From assembly GCA_964369425.1 (NCBI GenBank), contig CAYJGW010000071.1, positions 1 through 10,369 of the forward strand: a DNA stretch of 10,369 nt. Direction: 5' to 3'. Positions 1-6,838 of the stretch are shown here, piece after piece (the first letter of the stretch is position 1; every line of letters starts with the position of its first letter). A program made the translations under genes and the position numbers. The notes beneath the pieces were generated by a model. It was not told the DNA's origin and made no database searches. It saw only the letters and a list, made by a program, of their open reading frames with translations. The DNA comes from CAUPWF01 sp964369425. GTDB taxonomy: Bacteria; Bacillota; Clostridia; Lachnospirales; Lachnospiraceae.

Positions 1-19
1 GAGATATTTTTGCATAGTA

Positions 20-45
20 AAGTAGCAGGCTTCCGCCCGCTACTT
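20..45 (-). terminator. Putative intrinsic terminator after the phosphofructokinase gene
   Basis: Three bases past the phosphofructokinase stop codon the sequence folds into an 11-bp stem (AAGTAGCGGGC against GCCTGCTACTT, one G-U pair) closed by a GGAA tetraloop, which is of the stable GNRA class. The run of T after the stem is poor on the minus strand (TTTACTAT). The other strand has a somewhat better T-rich tail (ATTTACATTTTT), so the hairpin could also serve a convergent gene to the left of the window. The stem is seen directly; termination is inferred from its strength and position. Confidence 0.6.
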
Positions 46-47
46 AT

Positions 48-1280
48 TTACATTTTTCTATATAAATGTCTTGGTATTCCATCAACCATTACTGGCGATA
101 CATCTCCTTGTATCAAAGGTTTTACATAAGAGATAAACTCATTTGTCACATATGTACCCTCTTCATTTACCCATTCTCTAGGCACTAACTTCTCATCATT
201 CGCAATTTTATGCACATCTTTTACTTCTGTTCCGCTTTGATAAGGATCATCCGAAAGCCTTACAAGAACCACCATCTTCCCTGAATCACCTTCGTCTGCT
301 GCTTTTACTGCTGCCCCTCCTACTTGATACCCTTCCAAGATATCTACTCTCGATGCAAGATGCGATGCTGATCTCTGCAGTGTGCTAAGTTCAATTGCTC
401 TTGTCTTGCACCCAATCTCTCCTGCCACATAACTCGCCAAATAACTCGCCGTTCCCGATAGTTGCTTATGTCCAAACGCATCTACGAAATCTACACTAGA
501 GCCAAGTTCACATACATATCTGCCATCCGCTAACTTAATCCCTTCTGATACAGCTACTACAACTGATGCTTTCTTCTCTAAAAGTACTTTTACCTTCTCT
601 AAAAATTTATCTAAGTCAAAGTCTAATTCTGGTAAGTACATAAGGTCTGGTCCTGTACAATCTTCTCCACAAGCTAGTGCTGCTGCGCCTGTAAGCCATC
701 CTGCATTTCTTCCCATGATTTCTACAATACTTACAAGTCCTTTCGGATACTCTAGACAGAAACCATCTCTGATAATCTCCTTTACAGATGTGCCTATGTA
801 CTTAGCTGCACTTCCATATCCTGGTGTGTGATCAGTCAAAGCCAAATCATTATCAATCGTTTTTGGGCATCCTATAAACCTAGTTGTATGACCTGTAACG
901 ATTGCATAATCCGATAGCTTTTTAATCGTATCCATTGAATCATTCCCACCGATATAGATAAATGCTTCGATATCTAATTTGTCCAGTATTTCAAAAATCT
1001 TTTCATACAGTTTCATATCTTGATGTATATCTGGTAACTTGTATCTACATGATCCCAAAAAAGCTGCTGGTGTTCTCTTAAGTAACTCTACATCTAGCTC
1101 GCTTGTGATATGTTCTGATAAATCAATATAACGCTCTTCCAATAAACCTTGAATTCCATACAGCATACCGTATACTTTTTTAGCACCTCTGTCTTTTGCA
1201 GTACGATACACCCCTGCTAAACTAGAGTTAATCGCTGCTGTTGGTCCACCTGATTGTCCTACAATTACATTTCTAACCAT
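48..1280 (-). CDS. pfp: Pyrophosphate-dependent 6-phosphofructokinase
   Basis: Phosphorylates fructose 6-phosphate to fructose 1,6-bisphosphate in cytosolic glycolysis, with pyrophosphate rather than ATP as the likely donor; that reaction is reversible. The 410-residue product has the PFK family landmarks in order: N-terminal GGPTAAIN (residues 11-18), GGNDS (111-115), PKTIDND (139-145, with the expected catalytic Asp143) and MGRNAGW (189-195). ATP enzymes have Gly at the positions equivalent to E. coli Gly104 and Gly124. Here they are Asp114 and Lys140, the recognised signature of PPi use. The start is ATG at 1280, eight bases after AGGAGG; a TTG one codon upstream is only five bases from it and less likely. 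The gene has its own promoter and is separated from the phosphonate operon by 108 bases. The family is certain; donor specificity is inferred from the two residues. Confidence 0.93.
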   Translation of the reverse strand: MVRNVIVGQSGGPTAAINSSLAGVYRTAKDRGAKKVYGMLYGIQGLLEERYIDLSEHITSELDVELLKRTPAAFLGSCRYKLPDIHQDMKLYEKIFEILDKLDIEAFIYIGGNDSMDTIKKLSDYAIVTGHTTRFIGCPKTIDNDLALTDHTPGYGSAAKYIGTSVKEIIRDGFCLEYPKGLVSIVEIMGRNAGWLTGAAALACGEDCTGPDLMYLPELDFDLDKFLEKVKVLLEKKASVVVAVSEGIKLADGRYVCELGSSVDFVDAFGHKQLSGTASYLASYVAGEIGCKTRAIELSTLQRSASHLASRVDILEGYQVGGAAVKAADEGDSGKMVVLVRLSDDPYQSGTEVKDVHKIANDEKLVPREWVNEEGTYVTNEFISYVKPLIQGDVSPVMVDGIPRHLYRKM

Positions 1281-1288
1281 CAAAATAC

Positions 1289-1294
1289 CCTCCT
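1289..1294 (-). promoter_or_regulatory. Ribosome binding site deciding the pfp start
   Basis: AGGAGG on the minus strand lies eight bases before ATG at 1280 and five before TTG at 1283. The eight-base spacing matches that of phnJ and phnL in this window, so ATG is preferred. Confidence 0.8.
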
Positions 1295-1331
1295 GATTCT
1301 ATATTTAGCCTTAATTAACTAATATGTCTCT

Positions 1332-1360
1332 ATTTTAAGTCATATTGACAGATTTGTAAA
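1332..1360 (-). promoter_or_regulatory. Sigma-A-type promoter for pfp
   Basis: On the minus strand a -35 box TTTACA (1355-1360) and a -10 box TAAAAT (1332-1337) are separated by exactly 17 bases; each differs from consensus at one position. Transcription should begin near 1325, giving a leader of about 45 bases that includes the AGGAGG site. This suggests pfp can be expressed independently of the phosphonate operon upstream. Read-through from phnPP is also possible because no convincing terminator lies between the two genes. Confidence 0.7.
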
Positions 1361-1388
1361 TTAATTTTGTTAATTATCAATCAGAAGT

Positions 1389-2216
1389 CTACCATCGGTA
1401 ATCTTCTACTATTTCATTTTCTGATATATAACTACCGAGTGGTGATATAACACTTTCATATCTACCGTGGAAATCGCTTCCTCCACTCAAATAGAGATCA
1501 TATCTTCTTGCACATTCTGCTATCTTTTTTCTATCATTTTCATCTGCCTTTATCGAAGCGTGATTATATTCTAATCCTTTGAGACCTTCCTTGGCTAAAT
1601 TTGGGACTAATTCTAAGTTGTTCTGCTGCATTGGATGTGCTAAGACTGCAATTCCACCGTCTTTTGTAATTGCACTGACTGCTTCTTGAGCAGCCACATA
1701 TGTAATATCAAAATCGCATGGACCTCTGTTCTTGAAAATTTCCTTGTACACTTTTCCAAATAGTTCTTCACTTTGCTCTGTCTGTAATAAAAAGTCTAAA
1801 ATATGTTGCTTATATATGATACCTTCAGAAGTAAATGGTAGAATATCTTCTACATCGATTTTATACCCTAACTCCTTTAGAATCGTTATCTGCTTAATGC
1901 AATTTGCGTGTCGCCTTTCTAAAATAGGCTTACACAAACTCTCTATATTATGGGTTGACTTGTAATCATAACCTAGTATATGTGCCTTCTTTCCTGTATG
2001 AAAATCAAACGCTGAAATTTCAATTCCTTTGATTAACTTGATTCCATACTGTTCCTGTAACACCTGACATTCATCAGATTTTAGAGTCGTATCATGTTCT
2101 GTGAATGACAGATGTGTAATGCCTACTTCTTTTGCTAACTCTAAAATCTCATGCCTTGGTAAACTACAATCAGACACATTTGAATGAACGTGCAGATCCG
2201 CTTTTATCTTATCCAT
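1389..2216 (-). CDS. phnPP: PHP-domain phosphoribosyl cyclic phosphate phosphodiesterase (PhnPP type)
   Basis: Likely hydrolyses 5-phosphoribosyl 1,2-cyclic phosphate, the product of PhnJ, in two steps to ribose 5-phosphate and phosphate. This activity is known for the PHP protein of the Eggerthella lenta phn cluster. The 275-residue protein shows the PHP metal-site motifs: DLHVHS (residues 7-12; His9, His11), TEHDTT (39-44; His41, Asp42), GIEIS (64-68; Glu66), His79 in AHILGY, AHP (193-195; His194) and SDFHG (247-251; Asp248, His250). There is no signal peptide or membrane segment. It starts 13 bases after phnL, with GAGGTG as ribosome binding site, and is the last gene of the run. Sequence alone gives the PHP family, which also includes TrpH/YciV-like nucleases and phosphatases. 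The specific function rests on location and on the absence of phnP and phnN. Confidence 0.85.
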   Translation of the reverse strand: MDKIKADLHVHSNVSDCSLPRHEILELAKEVGITHLSFTEHDTTLKSDECQVLQEQYGIKLIKGIEISAFDFHTGKKAHILGYDYKSTHNIESLCKPILERRHANCIKQITILKELGYKIDVEDILPFTSEGIIYKQHILDFLLQTEQSEELFGKVYKEIFKNRGPCDFDITYVAAQEAVSAITKDGGIAVLAHPMQQNNLELVPNLAKEGLKGLEYNHASIKADENDRKKIAECARRYDLYLSGGSDFHGRYESVISPLGSYISENEIVEDYRW

Positions 2217-2231
2217 GTTTCACCTCTTTTT

Positions 2232-2927
2232 CTACGAAAAGCTTCCTTTTGATAGATTATACACATTATCGCACAATCCTTCCATAAATTCTAAGTCATG
2301 AAAAATTCCAAGCATAGAAGTCCCTTCGTTCTTTAACTTCTGTAGTAAATCTCTAACCAAAAGCTTTGTATCTCCATCTAGACTTGCGGTTGGCTCATCT
2401 AGTAACAAAAGCCTTGGTTTCTTTACCATTGCATGCGCTAGATTCAAACGCAGTTTTTCACCACCTGAAAAAGTTGCTGGATACAGTTCCCACAAATCTT
2501 TTCTAAGTCTAAAATATTCTAACATCTCCTCTGCCCGTTTTATAGACTCTTCTTGTGAAAATCCTGCTTCTAGTGCTGCATCTACAACATGCTGTTTTGC
2601 AGTAGTTCGTGGTAGTGTTCTTAGAAACTGAGACACATAACCAATTTCCGCTTTTCTTAAATGTAGCATTTCTCTTTCTGTTGCACCTGCAAGGTCAATA
2701 TCTCCATATGCTAGTGATTGATAGTGAAGTTCTCCGCTTGTTACCAAATAAGTTCTATATATGCAACGAAGTACTGTAGATTTTCCCGCTCCTGATAAAC
2801 CTACGATTCCTATAAAATTTCCTTTTTTTAAATCAAAAGATATATTTTTACAGCTAGATATCTTTCGATTTTGTTCATGTAAATAAAAATCTTTTGTCAG
2901 ATTTTTGATCGATAGTATATTCTCCAA
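2232..2927 (-). CDS. phnL: C-P lyase pathway ABC-type protein PhnL
   Basis: ABC-ATPase-like subunit needed, with PhnG, PhnH and PhnI, for making alpha-D-ribose 1-phosphonate 5-triphosphate; it has no membrane partner in this role. The 231-residue protein has Walker A GLSGAGKST (residues 43-51), a Q-loop at Gln100, signature FSGGEKL (153-159), Walker B LLLLDE (173-178) followed by PTASLD, and the H-loop His210. The length and the signature with Glu in place of Gln fit PhnL. The first codon is TTG at 2927; no in-frame ATG is close. AGGAGG eight bases upstream supports it and lies inside the last codons of phnM, so translation of the two genes is probably coupled. It follows phnM, whereas in E. 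coli phnL precedes phnM. Confusion with PhnK is unlikely because PhnK is separately identified. Confidence 0.93.
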   Translation of the reverse strand: MENILSIKNLTKDFYLHEQNRKISSCKNISFDLKKGNFIGIVGLSGAGKSTVLRCIYRTYLVTSGELHYQSLAYGDIDLAGATEREMLHLRKAEIGYVSQFLRTLPRTTAKQHVVDAALEAGFSQEESIKRAEEMLEYFRLRKDLWELYPATFSGGEKLRLNLAHAMVKKPRLLLLDEPTASLDGDTKLLVRDLLQKLKNEGTSMLGIFHDLEFMEGLCDNVYNLSKGSFS

Positions 2928-2931
2928 AATC

Positions 2932-4113
2932 CTATCCTCCTATATATTTTGTTCTCATTACTGAGCGTCCATCTACATATGCTGCTATCATTAGTATTTG
3001 ATTTTCTTCTTCCCTTACTACAATCAAATCTGCATCTTTTCCTACTTCTATCGACCCTTTACACTCCCCCATTCCTGTAGCCTTTGCCGGATTGAGTGTT
3101 ACTAACTTTACAGCTTCATGAAGTGGTAATACATTCTTCTCGCACAAAATGAAGATAGAACGAAGCAATGCTTGTGGATAATAATCGCTACAAAGAATAT
3201 CCCCTACCCCTTCTTGAATCGCCTCTATAGCCGATAAATTTCCAGAATGGCTCTTCCCTCGTAGTACATTAGGCGCTCCCAAAAGTGTGTACATTCTCTT
3301 TCCTTTTGCGTGCTTTGCCGCTTCAAGTGTAATTGGAAATTCGCTGATTGTAATACCTAGTTTTTCATTTAAATCAATCATTTCAACACTGTCATCATCG
3401 TGGCTTGCCACTGGGATCAAACGAGAACTTGCCAAATCAATCAGCTCTTTCCTCTTCTCTTCTGATAAGACTTCTTTTTCTAGCTCTCTTTTTATAACTG
3501 TATCAAATTCTTCATCCGTTAAATTTTTTCCTTCACCTGGAAGATGGCATCTATAAATACTCAAGTCTTTGTATTGTCCTTGCCCAGGTGTATGGTCCAT
3601 TAAAGATAGTAACTGTACACAATCTGCATTTATCAAATTCACAATATTCTCAAAACACTCAACATTATCAATTTCATATCTCAAGTGATGATAATTATTA
3701 ATCAAATGTGGTTTTCCTTTCATCTGATGAATTAACTTCGCCAATCGCTCTACATTATGTGGTAGACGTATCTCTTTCGTGTCCCAATTTCCTTCTCTAA
3801 ACATTGCAATCGAATGAAAAATAGTAGTAATTCCACATGCTGCTAGCTGCCGCTCTGCTTCATACAAGCCCATTGAAAAATCCATAAGTGATGTAGTTCG
3901 AGGCTGTAAAATATTCTCAATCATATCGGAATGAATATCAATTAATCCTGGCATCAGTATCGCCCCATCTAAATCTATGTATTTCTCACCTTTCTTTTGA
4001 TTTCCATCAAATTTTGAAATTTCTACTATCTTCCCTTTTTTCACTACGACTTGATATCCACTCAATACTTCATCTGGAGTCACAACTCTTCCATTTATAA
4101 ATGTTTTTTTCAT
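2932..4113 (-). CDS. phnM: Ribose 1-methylphosphonate 5-triphosphate diphosphatase PhnM
   Basis: Metal-dependent amidohydrolase-superfamily enzyme of the cytosol. It removes pyrophosphate from alpha-D-ribose 1-alkylphosphonate 5-triphosphate to give the 5-phosphate substrate of PhnJ. The 393-residue product has GLIDIHSD (residues 56-63; His61 and Asp63 as metal ligands), HHLRYE (142-147), LMDHTPGQ (171-178), SHDDD (237-241; His238), GAPNVLRGKSHSGN (279-292) and SDYYP (309-313; Asp310). All match blocks I recall from E. coli PhnM (about 378 residues). The C-terminal GKDADLIVV is the usual amidohydrolase closing strand. The start is ATG at 4113, 14 bases after phnK, with a GGAG site. Unlike the E. 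coli order, it lies between phnK and phnL. It is the pyrophosphate-releasing step of the pathway. Confidence 0.95.
   Translation of the reverse strand: MKKTFINGRVVTPDEVLSGYQVVVKKGKIVEISKFDGNQKKGEKYIDLDGAILMPGLIDIHSDMIENILQPRTTSLMDFSMGLYEAERQLAACGITTIFHSIAMFREGNWDTKEIRLPHNVERLAKLIHQMKGKPHLINNYHHLRYEIDNVECFENIVNLINADCVQLLSLMDHTPGQGQYKDLSIYRCHLPGEGKNLTDEEFDTVIKRELEKEVLSEEKRKELIDLASSRLIPVASHDDDSVEMIDLNEKLGITISEFPITLEAAKHAKGKRMYTLLGAPNVLRGKSHSGNLSAIEAIQEGVGDILCSDYYPQALLRSIFILCEKNVLPLHEAVKLVTLNPAKATGMGECKGSIEVGKDADLIVVREEENQILMIAAYVDGRSVMRTKYIGG
2936..2941 (-). promoter_or_regulatory. Ribosome binding site supporting the TTG start of phnL
   Basis: AGGAGG lies eight bases before TTG at 2927 and within the final codons of phnM, just before its TAG stop. 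The sequence from the site to the start is AGGAGGATAGGATTTTG. Confidence 0.8.
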
Positions 4114-4127
4114 ATTTTAAATTTCTC

Positions 4128-4958
4128 CTATAATAATGAATGTACCAATTGTTGTGTATAAGGATGTTGAGGGTCGTCTAAGATTTGATCTGTCAATCCT
4201 CTTTCGATTACTTCTCCATCTAGCATAACAATGGTTCTATCCGCTAACATACGAATCACCGATAAATCGTGAGACACCAATAGTACCGATACGTTAAACT
4301 CTTGTCTGATTTTTCGTATCAAATCCAACACCTTTGCTTGTACTGAAAGATCTAATCCTGTTGTCACCTCATCTAATAATAGTATCTTTGGATTATTAGC
4401 CAATGCCTTTGAAATCTGTACGCGTTGCTGCATTCCACCCGAAAAATTCTTTGGCGGTTCTTTCATTCTTTGTGGTAAAATCTCTACTGCTTTCAATAGT
4501 TCTTCAGCTCTTGCTGTCATTTTACTAAAATCTCTATGTCCTGCTGCGATTAGTTTTTCGGATATATTCCCTGCTGCTGAAAACTCCATGCGAAGTCCAA
4601 GCATCGGGTTTTGGTATACCATTCCCATTACATTGTTTTTAATAAACTTTTTTTGCTGCAGACTTTCTTCAAAGATATTTGACTCTCCATTTTTGTATCC
4701 TTGAATAAACCCATCTCCTTCTGTAACAGGAAAATCAAAGTATAAGCTTTTCATAAGAGTTGATTTCCCAGAACCACTCTCCCCTACAATTCCAAGGATT
4801 TCCCCTTCATATAACTCTATATCTACATGATTGCAAGCCCATACCGTCTTGCATTTTGGACAAGTGTTTTTGGTCAATTCTTCTCCTGAGAAGCAATAGT
4901 CACAGCCTTTCCCATAACGAATCACTAGACCATTTACTTTTAATATTGGTGTCTCCAT
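4128..4958 (-). CDS. phnK: C-P lyase ATP-binding subunit PhnK with cysteine-rich insert
   Basis: ABC-type ATPase that binds the PhnGHIJ core at PhnJ and supports C-P lyase turnover; related to the oligopeptide importer ATPases but without a permease here. The 276-residue protein has Walker A GESGSGKST (residues 59-67), Q-loop Gln116, signature FSGGMQQ (172-178), Walker B ILLLDE (192-197) with VTTGLD following, H-loop His230 and the PhnK-like C-terminal DDPQHPYTQQLV. Between the first strand and Walker A lies an insert that E. coli PhnK lacks, with Cys19, Cys22, Cys33, Cys36 and Cys42, a probable zinc-ribbon-like site. The start ATG overlaps the phnJ stop by one base (TAATG), a classic arrangement for coupled translation. 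Identification as PhnK rests on the PhnK-like C-terminus and on its position after phnJ. Confidence 0.94.
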   Translation of the reverse strand: METPILKVNGLVIRYGKGCDYCFSGEELTKNTCPKCKTVWACNHVDIELYEGEILGIVGESGSGKSTLMKSLYFDFPVTEGDGFIQGYKNGESNIFEESLQQKKFIKNNVMGMVYQNPMLGLRMEFSAAGNISEKLIAAGHRDFSKMTARAEELLKAVEILPQRMKEPPKNFSGGMQQRVQISKALANNPKILLLDEVTTGLDLSVQAKVLDLIRKIRQEFNVSVLLVSHDLSVIRMLADRTIVMLDGEVIERGLTDQILDDPQHPYTQQLVHSLL

Positions 4959-5797
4959 TACATGCCTCTCCTCTCCATACAGAAACCTGTATCACTACAT
5001 TCGTAGTATTTTTCTCCAGTTTGTTCATTGTATACCTCGTCAAGATATACTCCTTCTGCTCCACATAGACGACAAGTTTTCCCTATGAAATCTTCTTTTC
5101 TAAATGGCACATCGTCAAATACAAGTGGCACTACTTCCGTATGTGGCGGAATTGCATAGATTTTCTTCTCTCTTCCTGCACCAAATAGATACAATCCTTC
5201 ACTTTGGTGTAGCTTTTCAATATCATACCTTGGAATTGGGCTCGGATTTAATATATATCTTCCCTCAATTAATACGGGATACTCTACTCCGATTGCTACT
5301 TGGTCATATTTAATCAAATCCTCATATAACACTAACCACATAGGACTATAGTCTATCTCTGCATGCATTCTTTTTGTTACCGCTTCACTTGGCTCCACAA
5401 TACGAAGGGGTTCTGGAATTGGCACTTGAAGCACCAAAGTCTGTCCTTCTTCTAGCGGAATTTCTGGAATCCTATGTCTTGTCTGAATAATAGATGCCTC
5501 TCTTGAACTAGTCGTCAGTTCCACTCCAGTACAATTTCCTATAAACTTCTTAATATTAACAGCGTTTACGCTATCATCGCTTCCTTGGTCGATGACTTTT
5601 AATACATCTTCTTTTCCGATTAAAGAAAGAGTAAGTTGAATTCCTCCTGTTCCCCAGCCTCTACCGATTGGAAGTTCTCTTGAACCGAATGGAACTTGGT
5701 ATCCAGGTATTGCGATTGCCTTTAAAGTACAACGTCTAATTTCACGTTTTGAATTCTCATCTAAAAATCCATAATTATAATGAGAAGAATTAATCAT
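4958..5797 (-). CDS. phnJ: C-P lyase radical SAM subunit PhnJ
   Basis: Catalytic subunit that breaks the C-P bond of ribose 1-alkylphosphonate 5-phosphate, giving 5-phosphoribosyl 1,2-cyclic phosphate and an alkane or amine. From the chosen start the protein has 279 residues. Near the C-terminus it carries the unusual PhnJ cluster motif CX2CX21C (Cys242, Cys245, Cys267), followed by Cys273, the equivalent of the thiyl-radical Cys272 of E. coli. The glycyl-radical site is Gly32 in AIPGYQVP, the same number as in E. coli. QTRHRIPE and FGAGREKKIYA are further PhnJ landmarks. The open frame extends to an ATG at 5848, but AGGAGG at 5806-5811 lies eight bases before ATG 5797, and the shorter protein aligns with E. 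coli numbering. The gene overlaps the end of phnI by eight bases and the start of phnK by one. Confidence 0.97.
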   Translation of the reverse strand: MINSSHYNYGFLDENSKREIRRCTLKAIAIPGYQVPFGSRELPIGRGWGTGGIQLTLSLIGKEDVLKVIDQGSDDSVNAVNIKKFIGNCTGVELTTSSREASIIQTRHRIPEIPLEEGQTLVLQVPIPEPLRIVEPSEAVTKRMHAEIDYSPMWLVLYEDLIKYDQVAIGVEYPVLIEGRYILNPSPIPRYDIEKLHQSEGLYLFGAGREKKIYAIPPHTEVVPLVFDDVPFRKEDFIGKTCRLCGAEGVYLDEVYNEQTGEKYYECSDTGFCMERRGM

Positions 5798-6836
5798 TTT
5801 CATTTCCTCCTTCACGTACCAAATCAAGATTCGAGCCAAATGATACATAATGTGGTAATTTCAAGTGAGAGATAAATCCTGACATTTCAATACAATCTCC
5901 ATGTGTCAATATAAACTCTTCATCTAATAAGATGTCTCCACTAGAAAGTCCAGAATCTACAATCGACATAGCGATGGACTTACTCTCATTCCGTCCAAAC
6001 ACTAGCCCATATCCTCCAGTCAGCATCAATTTATCGTGGTCGCCTTCTGTCTCCACATGTGCTGGTGCAAAACACTCCACCTCTGTTGCGTAGATTTCTC
6101 CCACTGAGATATTCTCTCCTTTGTGTAATGGGTGCTCAATCTCTAGTTCAATCTCACCTGAACGAAGCTCGCCTACTGTTGCGTGAACAGTTCCGTATCC
6201 TCTTAACATACTGTAAGCAATACCTCCTAAGAACCCATCATCACTTCTAGTCAATGTTTGTAACCTTGCACTGCGATCTGCTGGGAAAGTTAGTAAATTA
6301 GAAGTTACATCGAATGGCTCCGTATCGTCCACTTTTGCTTTTTTCATTAATCCTTCCTCATAGAACACATCTGCCACTCTCTCTTTGCAAATGATATCTT
6401 CTTTTCTATCCGCTAATACTTCATACGTATTCTTACTGTCAATCAAATCAAAATCTAACAAACGGTGCATATAGTCAAAAGTTGGTCCTAGAATCTGCCC
6501 ACCTGCGATATCTTTAAACGAGGCTGATATCCGTCTGAATATCCTCATATTTGATGTGTCTACAGGGATGGTGTAATAATCTCTTTTTAATGTGCTTCTA
6601 TAGGCTCTTAATAAGAAAACCGCCTCTTCTACACTTCCTTTTCCTTGTTTTAGCGCAAGTGCTGCATACTTCGGCGCATAAAGTCCTGCTTCACTCATAA
6701 TCTTATCGATTAAAAATGGCATGTTCTCACAAATACTATCAATTGAAATTGGGAAATTGCTCTTATGACATAAATCCATCAATTGAATGGATTGGGAAAT
6801 CGCATTTTCTCCACCTTTTACTGCTACATAAGCCAT
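5790..6836 (-). CDS. phnI: C-P lyase core subunit PhnI
   Basis: Nucleosidase-type subunit that, with PhnG, PhnH and PhnL, displaces adenine from ATP with a phosphonate to form alpha-D-ribose 1-phosphonate 5-triphosphate; part of the PhnGHIJ core complex. The 348-residue length is close to the 354 of E. coli PhnI. The N-terminal MAYVAVKGGENAI, the block GYGLVFGRNESKSIAM (275-290) and C-terminal GFISHLKLPHYVSF (320-333) match PhnI. His324 and His329 have the same spacing as E. coli His328 and His333, reported to bind metal at the PhnI-PhnJ interface. It starts at ATG 6836, just after phnH, with GAGGTG as ribosome binding site. It ends in an eight-base overlap (ATGATTAA) with the preferred start of phnJ. 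No frameshift or missing block is seen. Confidence 0.97.
   Translation of the reverse strand: MAYVAVKGGENAISQSIQLMDLCHKSNFPISIDSICENMPFLIDKIMSEAGLYAPKYAALALKQGKGSVEEAVFLLRAYRSTLKRDYYTIPVDTSNMRIFRRISASFKDIAGGQILGPTFDYMHRLLDFDLIDSKNTYEVLADRKEDIICKERVADVFYEEGLMKKAKVDDTEPFDVTSNLLTFPADRSARLQTLTRSDDGFLGGIAYSMLRGYGTVHATVGELRSGEIELEIEHPLHKGENISVGEIYATEVECFAPAHVETEGDHDKLMLTGGYGLVFGRNESKSIAMSIVDSGLSSGDILLDEEFILTHGDCIEMSGFISHLKLPHYVSFGSNLDLVREGGNEND
5806..5811 (-). promoter_or_regulatory. Ribosome binding site deciding the phnJ start
   Basis: AGGAGG inside the last codons of phnI is eight bases before ATG 5797 and only two before ATG 5803. It lies downstream of ATG 5848, so it cannot serve that start. 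It therefore favours ATG 5797. Confidence 0.8.
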
Positions 6837-6838
6837 AT

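Noticed and set aside
428..450. Short tandem repeat of ACTCGCC in the plus strand
   Set aside because: It is inside pfp and comes from two similar codon pairs in YLASYVAGE; two imperfect units are not a meaningful repeat.
1281..1283. TTG at 1283 as the start of pfp
   Set aside because: It is a weaker codon, only five bases from AGGAGG, and the next codon is an ATG at the eight-base spacing used by phnJ and phnL.
1345..1373. Plus-strand promoter starting from TTGACA at 1345-1350
   Set aside because: At 17 bases distance the -10 would be TGTTAA, which is poor, and no plus-strand gene lies downstream.
1359..1375. Inverted repeat AATTAA/TTAATT between phnPP and pfp as a terminator or operator
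   Set aside because: The stem is six A-T pairs with no G-C and no T-tract after it. Such palindromes are expected by chance in AT-rich intergenic DNA, and it partly overlaps the -35 box of the pfp promoter.
1389..2216. PHP protein as a histidinol phosphatase or DNA polymerase PHP domain
   Set aside because: It is a stand-alone 275-residue protein of the TrpH/YciV-like type, next to no histidine or polymerase gene, and in the expected place for a cyclic phosphate hydrolase of the phn pathway.
4760..5068. Plus-strand open frames opposite the phn genes and elsewhere as possible antisense genes
   Set aside because: They lie wholly or largely opposite conserved genes, have no recognisable domain, and lack good ribosome binding sites; their low-complexity composition mirrors the codons of the real genes.
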